Below the pieces are notes generated by a model. The model saw only the letters and a program-made list of their open reading frames with translations, made no database searches and was not told the DNA's origin. Of a stretch of 39,099 nt of DNA, positions 1 to 9,584 are shown piece after piece; positions within the stretch are counted from its first letter, which is position 1, and every line of letters starts with the position of its first letter. The stretch spans positions 1 to 39,099 of the forward strand of contig JAKFUP010000055.1 in NCBI GenBank assembly GCA_021732625.1, written 5' to 3'. The translations under genes were made by a program, and so were the position numbers. Origin of the DNA: Hyphomicrobiales bacterium. GTDB taxonomy: Bacteria; Pseudomonadota; Alphaproteobacteria; Rhizobiales; Xanthobacteraceae.

Positions 1-1261
1 TATGCACCACAGGGACTGACGTTCCACCAGCAATCTGTACCAAGCATCCGATATTGCCGGCCGCGATCATATCCGGCTTCACCGTTGCGATATTGGCGAG
101 CTTTCTGTCGCGCAATCTCCTCGCAATTTCTGGCTGGAGGATGTTGTAGGTTCCTGCCGAGCCGCAACACAAATGACTCTCGGGCACATCTTTCACCACG
201 AAACCGCTCTTGGAAAGCAATTCTTTCGGAAGCTGTGTGATTTTCTGTCCGTGCTGCAAAGAACACGACGAGTGATACGCGACGACGATATCGCTGCGGC
301 TCTCGGGATAGGATAGCCCGATACTGTCGATGTATTCGGTAATGTCCTTTGCGAGCGCTGAGACCTTCGCAGCCTTTGCCGCGTAGGCACCATCCTCGCG
401 CAGCATGTAGCCGTAGTCCTTGATCGTCGTTCCACACCCCGATGTGGTGACGAGGATCGCATCAAGATCGCCACGGTCAATCTCTCTGGTCCAGACGTCG
501 ACGATCGCACGCGCACGGCGCAACGCATCGTGCTCCTGGCCCATGTGATGCGTCAGCGAGCCGCAGCACTCCTCGCCTGCAGCGAGCGTCACCTCGATAC
601 CGTGACGATTGAGCAGGCGGATGGCCGCCTGATTGATACCGGGCGATAGAACTTTCTGGGCGCAACCCTGCAGCAGCACCACACGGCCGCGCTTGTTCCC
701 CGACGCCGGAAATGTGGTCCCGCCAGCCGGTCCAGCGGGCGGCAGAGACGCCGGCGCCAGCGCGAACATCGCCTTGATCCGGCTCAGGAATGTCGGTCCT
801 GCCGAAACGGCGGGCGACGGCAGCAAGGCGGCAAGCGGCCGCCCGAGGCGCGCCATCACCATGCCCACCCGGAACAGTCCCGGACGCGGCAAGACAAACC
901 CGAGCATGCCGCGCAGCGCGCGTTCGCTCAGTGGCCGTTTGTAACGCTCCTCGACCCGCGCACGCCCCTGATCGATCAGGTGCATGTAGTGGACGCCGGA
1001 CGGACATGTGCTCATGCAGGACAGGCAGGACAGGCAGCGGTCGACGTGTTTGACCACATCCGCCGTCGGCTTGTTGTCCTTTTCCAGCATCTCCTTGATC
1101 AGATAGATGCGGCCGCGGGGACTATCGAGTTCGTCACCAAGCAGGACGTAAGTCGGACAGGTCGCGGTGCAGAAGCCGCAATGGACACAGGCGCGCAAAA
1201 TCTTGTCGGCTTCGGCGATATCCGGATCGGCCATTTGCGCGAGGGTAAACTCGGTTTTCAT
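1..1261 (-). CDS. glcF: Glycolate oxidase iron-sulfur subunit GlcF, 3' end cut by window edge
   Basis: Fe-S subunit of membrane-associated glycolate oxidase, which passes electrons from the GlcD/GlcE flavin subunits toward the respiratory chain while glycolate is oxidised to glyoxylate. Reading back from the ATG at 1261 there are two ferredoxin-type [4Fe-4S] clusters near the N-terminus (CVHCGFCTATCP, then CLSCLSCMSTCP) and two CCG domains (GEECCGS and HLCCGSAG), which is the standard GlcF order. The frame stays open to base 1, so the C-terminus lies outside the window and about 420 residues are seen. The start overlaps the glcE stop as ATGA, indicating translational coupling in a glcDEF operon. 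The call is secure; the main alternative, a related CCG-type reductase subunit such as LutA/GlpC, is unlikely given glcD and glcE next door. Confidence 0.95.
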   Translation of the reverse strand, partial: MKTEFTLAQMADPDIAEADKILRACVHCGFCTATCPTYVLLGDELDSPRGRIYLIKEMLEKDNKPTADVVKHVDRCLSCLSCMSTCPSGVHYMHLIDQGRARVEERYKRPLSERALRGMLGFVLPRPGLFRVGMVMARLGRPLAALLPSPAVSAGPTFLSRIKAMFALAPASLPPAGPAGGTTFPASGNKRGRVVLLQGCAQKVLSPGINQAAIRLLNRHGIEVTLAAGEECCGSLTHHMGQEHDALRRARAIVDVWTREIDRGDLDAILVTTSGCGTTIKDYGYMLREDGAYAAKAAKVSALAKDITEYIDSIGLSYPESRSDIVVAYHSSCSLQHGQKITQLPKELLSKSGFVVKDVPESHLCCGSAGTYNILQPEIARRLRDRKLANIATVKPDMIAAGNIGCLVQIAGGTSVPVVH

Positions 1262-2487
1262 GCGCGCGTCATCCGGCCACGGTTAAAGATATCGCGCGGG
1301 TCGAAGCTCGATTTCACCCGGCGGTTCAACGCCGCAACGCCCTCGCTGTGCGGATGGAACACGTCAATCGCGCGACGCAACGGATCAGAGCCGCGAATCA
1401 GCGTGGCATGGCCGTCAATGGCTGCGAGTTTCGAACGAAGAAGTCCGGCATGCGCATCGGCCGACGGCGGTAGAGCCGCCCAGATCAAGCCGCCGCCCCA
1501 GTCATAAATCACATCACCACCGGTCTCGCGCGCAAGCTCGCGGCCAAACGCGCCGCCGGACGCAGGCGGGCAGACGATGCGCCAGACCGGCCACGCGCCG
1601 AGTGGGCCGGATGCCGCAAACGGCGTGACGTCGCGGATCGCCACCCATGCAGCCTGTGATGCCTCATCCTCGCATCGGTCCGCCTTGCCGAACGACACCA
1701 AGGCCGCGGTCAATGAATTGGCCCGATGCACCACCGAAGCGCCGATACCTTCCAGCCGCAGCAATGTCACAGCGCCTTGCGATCCGAGACCGGCCAGAAC
1801 GCCGGTCGCGCCGCGAAAAGCCGATTGCGGCAGGTGCGCCGCGCCCGAGACATCGAACGACGACCCAAGCGCGGCGCTCATTGCGCGCGTGGCCGTCACA
1901 TCGTCGAGGCCATGCAGCACCAGCGTGACCTCGTGCTCGGCCTTGGGCATGACTTTGAGGGTCACCTCGGTCATCACCGCCAGCGTGCCCCAGGATCCCG
2001 CGATCAGCTTGCAGAGATCGTAGCCGGTGACGTTCTTCACCACCTTGCCACCGGCCTTGAAGCTCTCTCCGAAGCCAGAGACCGCCGCAACCCCGAGCAG
2101 ATGATCGCGCGCGCCGCCGGACTTGATCCGGCGCGGACCGGCGAGACCTGCGGCAATGGTGCCGCCAATGGTTCCGGACAGCGAAGCCGTGCCGAGCAAA
2201 GCTGACGTGTCCATGGGCTCGAAATCGAATTCCTGATTCTTGGAATCGATCAGCGACTTGATATCCGCCATCGGTGCGCCGGCCTCGACGGTGAGGATCA
2301 GCTCGTTCGGCTCGTAGGACGTGACGCCATTGAGCGCGGACAGATCGAGCACCGCATTGGTCGCCATGGGCTGGCCGACGGCGCGTTTTGTGCCGTGACC
2401 GACGACCTCGAGCGGCTGTTCGGCCGCGATCGCGGCTTGCACCGCCTGCTCGACGTCCTTGGCATCGCGAATTTTCAGAATGTCCAC
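1258..2487 (-). CDS. glcE: Glycolate oxidase FAD-binding subunit GlcE
   Basis: Second flavin subunit of glycolate oxidase, about 409 residues. It has the N-terminal part of an FAD-binding PCMH/FAD_binding_4 domain (EVVGHGTKRAVGQP, then LSGTIGGTIAAGLAGPRR, then KNVTGYDLCKL) and ends in the short C-terminal HPHSEGVAALNRRVKSSFDP segment with NRGRM typical of GlcE. I chose the GTG at 2487 (protein begins MDILKIRDAKD). It lies 14 bases after the glcD stop and has a GAGG eight bases ahead, whereas the frame open upstream of it would overlap glcD by more than 100 bases. It sits between glcD and glcF in one operon and overlaps glcF by four bases. Compared with GlcD it lacks the full C-terminal FAD-oxidase domain, as is normal for the family. 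Confidence 0.93.
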   Translation of the reverse strand: MDILKIRDAKDVEQAVQAAIAAEQPLEVVGHGTKRAVGQPMATNAVLDLSALNGVTSYEPNELILTVEAGAPMADIKSLIDSKNQEFDFEPMDTSALLGTASLSGTIGGTIAAGLAGPRRIKSGGARDHLLGVAAVSGFGESFKAGGKVVKNVTGYDLCKLIAGSWGTLAVMTEVTLKVMPKAEHEVTLVLHGLDDVTATRAMSAALGSSFDVSGAAHLPQSAFRGATGVLAGLGSQGAVTLLRLEGIGASVVHRANSLTAALVSFGKADRCEDEASQAAWVAIRDVTPFAASGPLGAWPVWRIVCPPASGGAFGRELARETGGDVIYDWGGGLIWAALPPSADAHAGLLRSKLAAIDGHATLIRGSDPLRRAIDVFHPHSEGVAALNRRVKSSFDPRDIFNRGRMTRA

Positions 2488-2501
2488 GTCAAGCGCCTCG
2501 A

Positions 2502-3995
2502 TCAGAACCGCGGCAGATCGGGGAATGCGAGCTTGCCGCCGTGGACATGCACGCGGCCGAGTTCGGCGCAGCGATGCAGCGTGGGAAAAACCTTGCCCGG
2601 ATTGAGCAGGCCTTGCGGATCGAACGCGCACTTGATCCGCTGCTGCTGGGCAAGGTCGATATCGCTGAACATCTCGGGCATCAGATCGCGCTTCTCGACG
2701 CCGACGCCATGTTCGCCGGTGAGCACGCCGCCGAACTCGACGCAGGCACGCAAAATGTCCGCACCGAAGGCTTCCGCCTTGTCCATCTCGCCAGGCTTGT
2801 TGGCATCGTACAGGATCAGCGGATGCAGGTTGCCGTCACCGGCGTGGAAGACGTTAGCGACGCCGAGACCGTACTTTTGCGACAGCTCGCGGATTCGCGT
2901 CAGCGCCTGCGGCAGCTTGCCGCGCGGAATGGTGCCGTCCATGCACAGATAGTCCGGCGATATTCGCCCCACTGCTGGAAACGCCGCCTTGCGGCCCGAC
3001 CAGAACAACAGCCGCTCTTTCTCGGAGTTAGAAATTTGCAGCGTGGTCGCACCGCAATCCTTTGCGATCTTCTCGACGCGCGCGATCAGTTCGTCGACCT
3101 CGACCTCGGGCCCATCGAGTTCGCATATCAGCAACGCCTCGACCTCCAGCGGATAGCCGGCGTGTACGAAAGCTTCGGCGGCGTGGATCGCCGGCTTGTC
3201 CATGATCTCCATGGCGCCGGGAATGATACCGGCGCCGATCACGCGCGCCACGCATTCGCCGGAGGCTTCGACCTGCGGAAATCCGATCATCAGAGCGCGT
3301 GCGGTTTCAGGCTTCTTCAGGATACGGACCGTCACTTCAGTCACGACGCCGAGCAGACCTTCCGAACCGGTAATGATCCCCATCAGGTCGTAGCCGGCCT
3401 GCTCCGGCGCTTTACTTCCAATGCGCAGGACCTCGCCGTTGATGAGAATGATCTCGCAGCCGAGCACATTGTTGGTGGTCATGCCGTATTTCAGGCAATG
3501 CACGCCGCCGGAGTTTTCGCCGATGTTGCCGCCGATGGTACAGGCGATCTGCGACGACGGATCGGGCGCGTAGTAAAAACCCTCGTGCTCGACGGCCTGG
3601 CTGATGGCGAGGTTGGTGACGCCGGGCTCGGTGATCACGGTGCGGTTCTCGTAGTCGATATCGCGGATGCGCTTGAACTTGCCCATGCCGAGCAGCACGC
3701 CGTCGGCCAGTGGCAGCGCGCCGCCGGACAGCGATGTGCCCGCTCCCCGCGGCACCACCTTGATGCCGTTGTCGTGGCAGTATCTCAAAACCCGGCTGAC
3801 CTGTTCGGTGGTATCCGGCAACACCACCACCATCGGCGGCTGGCGATAGGCGGTAAGACCGTCCGACTCGTAGGGCTGCATCTCGGCGGCGCTGTCGATC
3901 ACCCCCTCGCCCGGCACGATCTCGCGCAGGGCGGCCACGATCGACGAACGGCGATCGAGAATCGCCTGATCGGGAACCGGCATCATGATGGACAT
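2502..3995 (-). CDS. glcD: Glycolate oxidase catalytic FAD subunit GlcD
   Basis: FAD-linked oxidase of 497 residues, the usual GlcD length. The PCMH-type FAD domain carries PRGAGTSLSGGALPLADG and IGGNIGENSGGVHCLKYG. The C-terminal FAD-oxidase domain carries HAGDGNLHPLILYD and GVLTGEHGVGVEKR, with the His and Glu residues expected for D-lactate/glycolate-type dehydrogenases. It oxidises glycolate, for example from 2-phosphoglycolate salvage, to glyoxylate at the membrane together with GlcE and GlcF. The ATG at 3995 has a GGAG eight bases upstream; an internal Met-Met four residues later is a weaker choice. It heads the glcDEF operon. No GlcC-type GntR regulator is visible nearby, so control is unknown. 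Confidence 0.96.
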   Translation of the reverse strand: MSIMMPVPDQAILDRRSSIVAALREIVPGEGVIDSAAEMQPYESDGLTAYRQPPMVVVLPDTTEQVSRVLRYCHDNGIKVVPRGAGTSLSGGALPLADGVLLGMGKFKRIRDIDYENRTVITEPGVTNLAISQAVEHEGFYYAPDPSSQIACTIGGNIGENSGGVHCLKYGMTTNNVLGCEIILINGEVLRIGSKAPEQAGYDLMGIITGSEGLLGVVTEVTVRILKKPETARALMIGFPQVEASGECVARVIGAGIIPGAMEIMDKPAIHAAEAFVHAGYPLEVEALLICELDGPEVEVDELIARVEKIAKDCGATTLQISNSEKERLLFWSGRKAAFPAVGRISPDYLCMDGTIPRGKLPQALTRIRELSQKYGLGVANVFHAGDGNLHPLILYDANKPGEMDKAEAFGADILRACVEFGGVLTGEHGVGVEKRDLMPEMFSDIDLAQQQRIKCAFDPQGLLNPGKVFPTLHRCAELGRVHVHGGKLAFPDLPRF

Positions 3996-4126
3996 CGACT
4001 ACGCTCCGTGTCGGCGTGCAACCGGCATGCCGTGAGCCATGGTTCAAGCATGCTTGGAGATGTTTGTGTAGACGCAATGCAACGATATCAGCGGCGGCGA
4101 CAGGCGCGGCCGAACCCTTGGCAGCA

Positions 4127-4426
4127 TCAGCCCTTGCGCGAATGCATTCGTTGCAGTGACGGTGCACCGGCCGGGAAATGTCCCTCGCGGCGGCTTGCGA
4201 GAAATGCCAGGCCGGCCGGCGTCAGTTCGACCTGAGGCGGCTGGCCCCGAATCGCACGGCGCATCACCAAGCCGCGATCCATCGCGTCCTCCCAGACTGT
4301 CAACCGCGGGCATGACGTGCGCCACACCTCCATCACCTCGGCATAAGAGCGAGGCTCGCGCGCGATCCATTCGAGGAAATCGAGGATCAGCGGATCGAGC
4401 GAGGATGTGTCGAGCAAGGATGTCAT
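4127..4426 (-). CDS. Small winged-helix-like hypothetical protein
   Basis: A 99-residue protein I do not recognise by name. The ATG at 4426 has a strong GGAGG six bases upstream, which supports translation. The pattern resembles a small winged helix: an N-terminal helix (LILDFLEWIARE), a central recognition-like segment (YAEVMEVWRTSCPRLTVWEDAMDRGLV) and a wing-like end (PPQVELTPAGLAFLASRR). It could be a transcription regulator of the small wHTH type, but no DNA-binding residues can be asserted. There are no membrane segments or cysteine motifs apart from one Cys. It lies between tetR and glcD, 61 and 131 bases away, on the same strand, so it could be co-transcribed with either. Family-level assignment is uncertain. 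Confidence 0.7.
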   Translation of the reverse strand: MTSLLDTSSLDPLILDFLEWIAREPRSYAEVMEVWRTSCPRLTVWEDAMDRGLVMRRAIRGQPPQVELTPAGLAFLASRREGHFPAGAPSLQRMHSRKG

Positions 4427-4487
4427 GACGGCCTCCAGCCAGACCGAAGGTATAGCAACGCAGATTATACCCGAAGCGGCGAAGATT

Positions 4488-5168
4488 TCAGCCGCTCATC
4501 GCTGCGGCTTTGACCGGCAGCAGGCTCGCCTGCACCACGAGGCCACGGGCGCGTGCGTCCATCACGCCGACCGCACGCAGCGCCAGAAGCGACACGGTCT
4601 GGACCGCGTCGCGCATCTTGATCGGATCGTCGAGGCCCTCCGGCGCAAGCGGACCGACCAAGGCTTCGTGCAGAGCGCCAATCACGGCGGTCGCGGCAAG
4701 TGCCGTATCCTGCGAAGGAAGATGGTTGGCACGCATCGCCGCCTCGATCCGCTGTCCAATTTCGACAGCAATCTCGCGGCGGCTGGCAATCCGCTGATGA
4801 GACACGTCCACATCGACCGGCTCGGCGAGAATGCCCCACGACAGCTTGCGATGCATGATGACATGAACCGCGACCGTCGTGATGGCGGCAGCCAGCGCCG
4901 ACATCGGCCCCGGAGCAGCATCCGCCGCGCGGCGAATCGAAGCGAGTTCATCGCGCGACACATCCGCGATCAGTTCGGAAATCAGATCGGCCTTGGACGG
5001 GAAATAGCGATAGACCGTGCCAGCGGCGACATTGGCCCGGCTGGCGACAGGCGCAATCTGAACCGCGGCCATTCCACCTTCAGCCGCGGCATCGCGTGCC
5101 GCGGTGAGAATGTTGCTGCGGCGTGCTGCGAGACGCCGCACCACCTGATGGGTCCGCCGATAAACCAT
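4488..5168 (-). CDS. TetR/AcrR family transcriptional regulator
   Basis: A 226-residue TetR-type repressor. The N-terminal helix-turn-helix is clear: ILTAARDAAAEGGMAAVQIAPVASRANVAAGTVYRYFPSKADLISEL, shown here only as a description of residues about 20-66 and including the diagnostic GTVYRYFPSKADL. The rest is a helical ligand-binding domain without recognisable specificity. The ATG at 5168 is chosen because AAGGG lies six bases ahead. The open frame extends further upstream but without a better initiator. It lies 98 bases downstream of azlD in the same orientation, so it may control azlCD or itself. An inverted repeat 27-42 bases upstream of its start (CTGAA/TTCAG) is a possible operator. 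Confidence 0.88.
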   Translation of the reverse strand: MVYRRTHQVVRRLAARRSNILTAARDAAAEGGMAAVQIAPVASRANVAAGTVYRYFPSKADLISELIADVSRDELASIRRAADAAPGPMSALAAAITTVAVHVIMHRKLSWGILAEPVDVDVSHQRIASRREIAVEIGQRIEAAMRANHLPSQDTALAATAVIGALHEALVGPLAPEGLDDPIKMRDAVQTVSLLALRAVGVMDARARGLVVQASLLPVKAAAMSG

Positions 5169-5194
5169 TGAGCGCCCTTGTTTCCCCACAAAAA

Positions 5195-5210
5195 CTGAAC
5201 ACGAATTCAG
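5195..5210. promoter_or_regulatory. Candidate TetR operator (CTGAA-N6-TTCAG)
   Basis: An interrupted inverted repeat with 5-base arms lies between the azlD stop and the tetR start, 26 bases from the start codon. Its position suits autoregulation by the TetR protein. The arms are short and chance occurrence is possible. Confidence 0.3.
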
Positions 5211-5266
5211 ACGGGTGACAAGACAGATCGCTGGTGGCAATGAAAATTCGCAGTGCAGCAAACTGG

Positions 5267-5587
5267 TTAGCCGCTGAATCCGATCGCGCGCGCCAGCGCG
5301 GCAACACCCATGCCGGTCATAACCGCAAGGAAGTCATTGCGCTTGATGACGGTCACGCCAATCGCGGCTGCGATCGCAAAAATCACCACGGCGCCGCCAT
5401 TGAGAACCACCGGCGCAATAGCGGCGATAATGATCGAGCCCGGCAGTGCATTGAGCATGCGACGGATACGCGGCGTCACCGGCACATAGCCCATCAGCCA
5501 GTAACCACCGAGGCGCGACGCCACCGTAACGACGGTCATCACAACGATCGCGATCCAGACGTCAGTTCTGCCGGGATCAAGCATCAT
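5267..5587 (-). CDS. azlD: AzlD family small membrane subunit of an amino-acid exporter
   Basis: A 106-residue, very hydrophobic protein with about four predicted membrane helices and the AzlD hallmarks: TVASRLGGYWLMGY near the N-terminus and RMLNALPGSIIIAAIAP in the middle. AzlD is the small partner of AzlC; characterised pairs export branched-chain amino acids or their analogues. The start at 5587 overlaps the azlC stop by 11 bases, an arrangement that normally implies coupled translation and equal stoichiometry. A second Met one codon later is equally possible. The next gene downstream is a TetR regulator. Confidence 0.88.
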   Translation of the reverse strand: MMLDPGRTDVWIAIVVMTVVTVASRLGGYWLMGYVPVTPRIRRMLNALPGSIIIAAIAPVVLNGGAVVIFAIAAAIGVTVIKRNDFLAVMTGMGVAALARAIGFSG

Positions 5588-6314
5588 CGTTGCCGCTCAT
5601 GAGACCGGCGCTGATCGCGCCCGACAGTGAACCCACGATGATGAACCACCAGCCCGGCAACACCTGCTGCACAACGAGTGCGACACCACCCGCCACGAGC
5701 CATGGCAGCGCCGAGCTGCGTCCGCGCCATGCGGGCACCAGCAATGCAGCGAAGAACGCCGGAAACACCAGATCGAGCCCGTAGATTTTCGGATTGGCCA
5801 GCTGCTCGGCGAGAAAAAACCCGGGCAGCGCTGCGACGAACCACGCCGCGTAGAGCATCAGACCGCCGCCGAGGAAATACGACGCATCGGAGCCGCCGCG
5901 CTCGCGATACCGCAGCGACAGCAACCAGCCAGCATCGGTAATGAACAGCAGCGGCGGATAGGCCTGCCAGGCCGGCAGCGTGCCGAACCACGAACGGAAC
6001 GTCGCGCTCATCAGGAAGAAGCGGATATTCACTGTCAGCGTCAAAAGCGCCAGCGTCGCGATCGAAGAAGCGGTCAAAACGTCGGGCCAAGACTGCACGG
6101 CGACAAACTGCGACATGCCGCCATAGACCAGGCCCATGAAGCCCTGCACTTCCAGCAGCGTGAACTTCTTCTGGGCGCACAGCGCGCCGAACGCCATGCC
6201 GAAAGCCAGCGTCCCCGGCACGACCGGGAATACGGAGCGCGCACCCTGAATCAGGCCCTCGCGCGTCCAGTGCGCCGGTGATGATGTAGCCGGTGAAGAC
6301 ATGGAATCAGTCAT
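5577..6314 (-). CDS. azlC: AzlC family branched-chain amino acid exporter large subunit
   Basis: A 245-residue integral membrane protein with the AzlC signature: GARSVFPVVPGTLAFGMAFG near residue 25, then MGLVYGGMSQFVAVQ, then TLTVNIRFFLMSATFR. About six to seven hydrophobic segments are visible. With AzlD it would form an exporter for branched-chain amino acids or similar small metabolites. The ATG at 6314 is preferred over an in-frame TTG at 6365. No strong ribosome site is visible for either, and a further ATG at 6302 is possible. The gene lies downstream of a GC-rich palindromic repeat. Substrate is inferred from the family only. Confidence 0.88.
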   Translation of the reverse strand: MTDSMSSPATSSPAHWTREGLIQGARSVFPVVPGTLAFGMAFGALCAQKKFTLLEVQGFMGLVYGGMSQFVAVQSWPDVLTASSIATLALLTLTVNIRFFLMSATFRSWFGTLPAWQAYPPLLFITDAGWLLSLRYRERGGSDASYFLGGGLMLYAAWFVAALPGFFLAEQLANPKIYGLDLVFPAFFAALLVPAWRGRSSALPWLVAGGVALVVQQVLPGWWFIIVGSLSGAISAGLMSGNDDA

Positions 6315-6439
6315 GAGTTGTCGGCGATGCACATTGAATAGCGATGCATGCAGAGGTGCGGGCAATCGCGCGTAAGGTCAATCGCCGAGGAACACATGCA
6401 TATCGACCATGCGTGGGCGAAACTTCAGCGACGTTCTTT

Positions 6440-6563
6440 CCCTCCCCCTTTGTGGGGAGGGTGGCGCATTGCGAGTGAAACGAGCAACGCGACGGATGGG
6501 GGTTTGCGGCACCCCACCCCGGCCTCCGCTACGCTCGGCCGACCCTCCCCATCAAGGGGAGGG
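6440..6563. repeat. Palindromic intergenic repeat with CCCTCCCC/GGGGAGGG arms
   Basis: Two hairpins, each CCCTCCCC with a short loop and GGGGAGGG, stand at 6440-6461 and 6543-6563. The two halves are inverted relative to each other across a GC-rich middle containing GGGGGTTTGCGGCACCCCACCCC-like sequence (described, not exact). This layout matches multi-copy palindromic intergenic elements common in Bradyrhizobiaceae. It fills the gap between azlC and the next gene and contains no credible reading frame. Confidence 0.75.
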
Positions 6564-6594
6564 ATGCAACGAGCACTGAGCAATTCAGCGGCGA

Positions 6595-7209
6595 TCAACC
6601 CGCGCTCGGATGCCACAGCGGCGCGAATCCCAGCCGAAGCACATTGACGATCGCCGGCGGCGTCAGCACCCCAATGCTCTCACCACGAGGCCGCTTTTTC
6701 GGAACGCCATAGCCCGACGGCGACCACGGCAACAAAGCGCGGCCCTTTAAGGCGAAAGCGTCCTGTCCCGACAGCGTGACAACCGCGCCATCCGGCAAAT
6801 CATCGAGCTTCATTTGATGAATGCGTTTCGTCTTGCTGCGTGGGTCGATGCGCTGCGCATGCAGCACGTCGTCCATGTCAGGCGCACTTGGCCGCGCGCC
6901 CTTCGCGTAAAAGCGTTCGGCAAAGGCAAGCGCATCCGCACGGCGGCATTCGAAGCAAGGCCGGTGACCGGCGGCGAGCGCAGTCACTTCATCGAGAAAA
7001 AACAGTTCGGTGTAGTAGCGGCCCCAGACATTGCGCTGGCGGTTCTTGAACGACAGCACGCAGCAGATCCATTGCCGGGATGCGTAGCGGCGGCGGCCGA
7101 GCGTCTGGTCATCGCGATGAAACTTGCCACCGCGATTGCCGAACAATAGCCCGCGTGCAGGCAAGGCCAGCAACTCACCGAACGGATCGACGCGGTTCTG
7201 CAGGGGCAT
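6595..7209 (-). CDS. Conserved hypothetical protein with Ada-like Cys motif
   Basis: A 204-residue protein of unknown function. Residues about 49-90 resemble the metal-binding domain of the Ada methyl-phosphotriester protein: an early Cys pair (WICC, C49-C50), then FFLDEVTALAAGHRPCFECRR, where Ada proteins have a segment of the form FF-x-EA-x-AAGFRPC-x-RCRP. C85 and C88 would be the second ligand pair. The C-terminal half contains KTKRIHQMKLDDLPDGAVVT and no recognised domain. No AraC helix-turn-helix and no methyltransferase active site (PCHRV) are present. The gene sits directly downstream of the ftsH terminator, so it probably has its own promoter. The zinc-binding assignment is inference from pattern. 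Confidence 0.75.
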   Translation of the reverse strand: MPLQNRVDPFGELLALPARGLLFGNRGGKFHRDDQTLGRRRYASRQWICCVLSFKNRQRNVWGRYYTELFFLDEVTALAAGHRPCFECRRADALAFAERFYAKGARPSAPDMDDVLHAQRIDPRSKTKRIHQMKLDDLPDGAVVTLSGQDAFALKGRALLPWSPSGYGVPKKRPRGESIGVLTPPAIVNVLRLGFAPLWHPSAG

Positions 7210-7230
7210 GGCAACAGCCTACAACAGCCC

Positions 7231-7260
7231 AAAACAAAACGGGCGCCGAAGGCGCCCGTT
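7231..7260 (-). terminator. Rho-independent terminator of ftsH
   Basis: On the minus strand a perfect 9-base stem (ACGGGCGCC/GGCGCCCGT) with a TTC loop is followed by TTTTGTTTTGG. It begins about 40 bases after the ftsH stop, so ftsH transcription should end here. Confidence 0.9.
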
Positions 7261-7299
7261 GAGTGTCAGATAGTGGCAGCAATCAAGCAGTATCAGCAA

Positions 7300-9216
<1,917 letters not shown>

Positions 9217-9306
9217 TGAACTTCCCTAGCGGTCGCGCGGTTCGCGGCCCTTCAATCGATAGATATCTGAACTGTCTTGAGGTTTCGCCGCGACCGTCCG
9301 GTTGTT

Positions 9307-9338
9307 AATCTAGGTGCGCGCCCCTGCCGTTCCAAGGG
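9307..9338 (-). promoter_or_regulatory. Candidate ftsH promoter (sigma70- or RpoH-like)
   Basis: On the minus strand TTGGAA and TAGATT are separated by 17 bases. The same bases can be read as CCCTTGGAA, 15 bases, CCTAGATTA, which resembles a heat-shock (RpoH) promoter. Transcription from it would give a leader of about 85 bases. FtsH is heat-shock regulated in several bacteria, which fits but does not prove the RpoH reading. Confidence 0.45.
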
Positions 9339-9345
9339 AAACGCA

Positions 9346-9418
9346 ATTGCCCAGTTTCCGAAGTTCGTAAATATTTGCCACAACTCCCCTGCGCGAACTT
9401 CGGAAACTCAAGGGCAAT
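9346..9418. repeat. Long inverted repeat upstream of ftsH promoter
   Basis: The left arm 9346-9367 and right arm 9394-9418 are reverse complements over ATTGCCC, a 3-base indel, then AGTTTCCGAAGTTCG. The 26-base loop is AT-rich. It abuts the candidate ftsH -35 region, so it may be an operator, a transcript-end hairpin for tilS, or a copy of a repeat element. No U-run follows it on the minus strand. Confidence 0.7.
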
Positions 9419-9437
9419 CGCAAAACTATAAGCTTTA

Positions 9438-9510
9438 GTGCCGCTTTTCGATCTGACGTTCCTGATCTTGTACCAGCATCAGGTATTTAGGAACTTCAGA
9501 TCGGCGGCAC
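9438..9510. repeat. Second inverted repeat in the tilS-ftsH gap
   Basis: A 73-base imperfect palindrome: GTGCCGC, CGATCTGA-x-GTTCC and CCTGAT on the left (9438-9466) pair with ATCAGG, GGAAC-x-TCAGATCG and GCGGCAC on the right (9478-9510), with small bulges. As RNA it would fold into a long hairpin. There is no following U-run, so it does not look like a simple terminator. Confidence 0.7.
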
Positions 9511-9584
9511 CAGCGACTATTTAACGCATATTCGCGGACTTCAGGCTGAAATTATCGATTTAAATCCGGGTTTTTTCACGGTGG

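Noticed and set aside
2388-4235. 615-codon plus-strand open frame opposite glcD/glcE
   Set aside because: It is the antisense of two certain genes, has no protein-family features and is rich in Arg/His/Asp as expected from the complement of GC-rich coding DNA.
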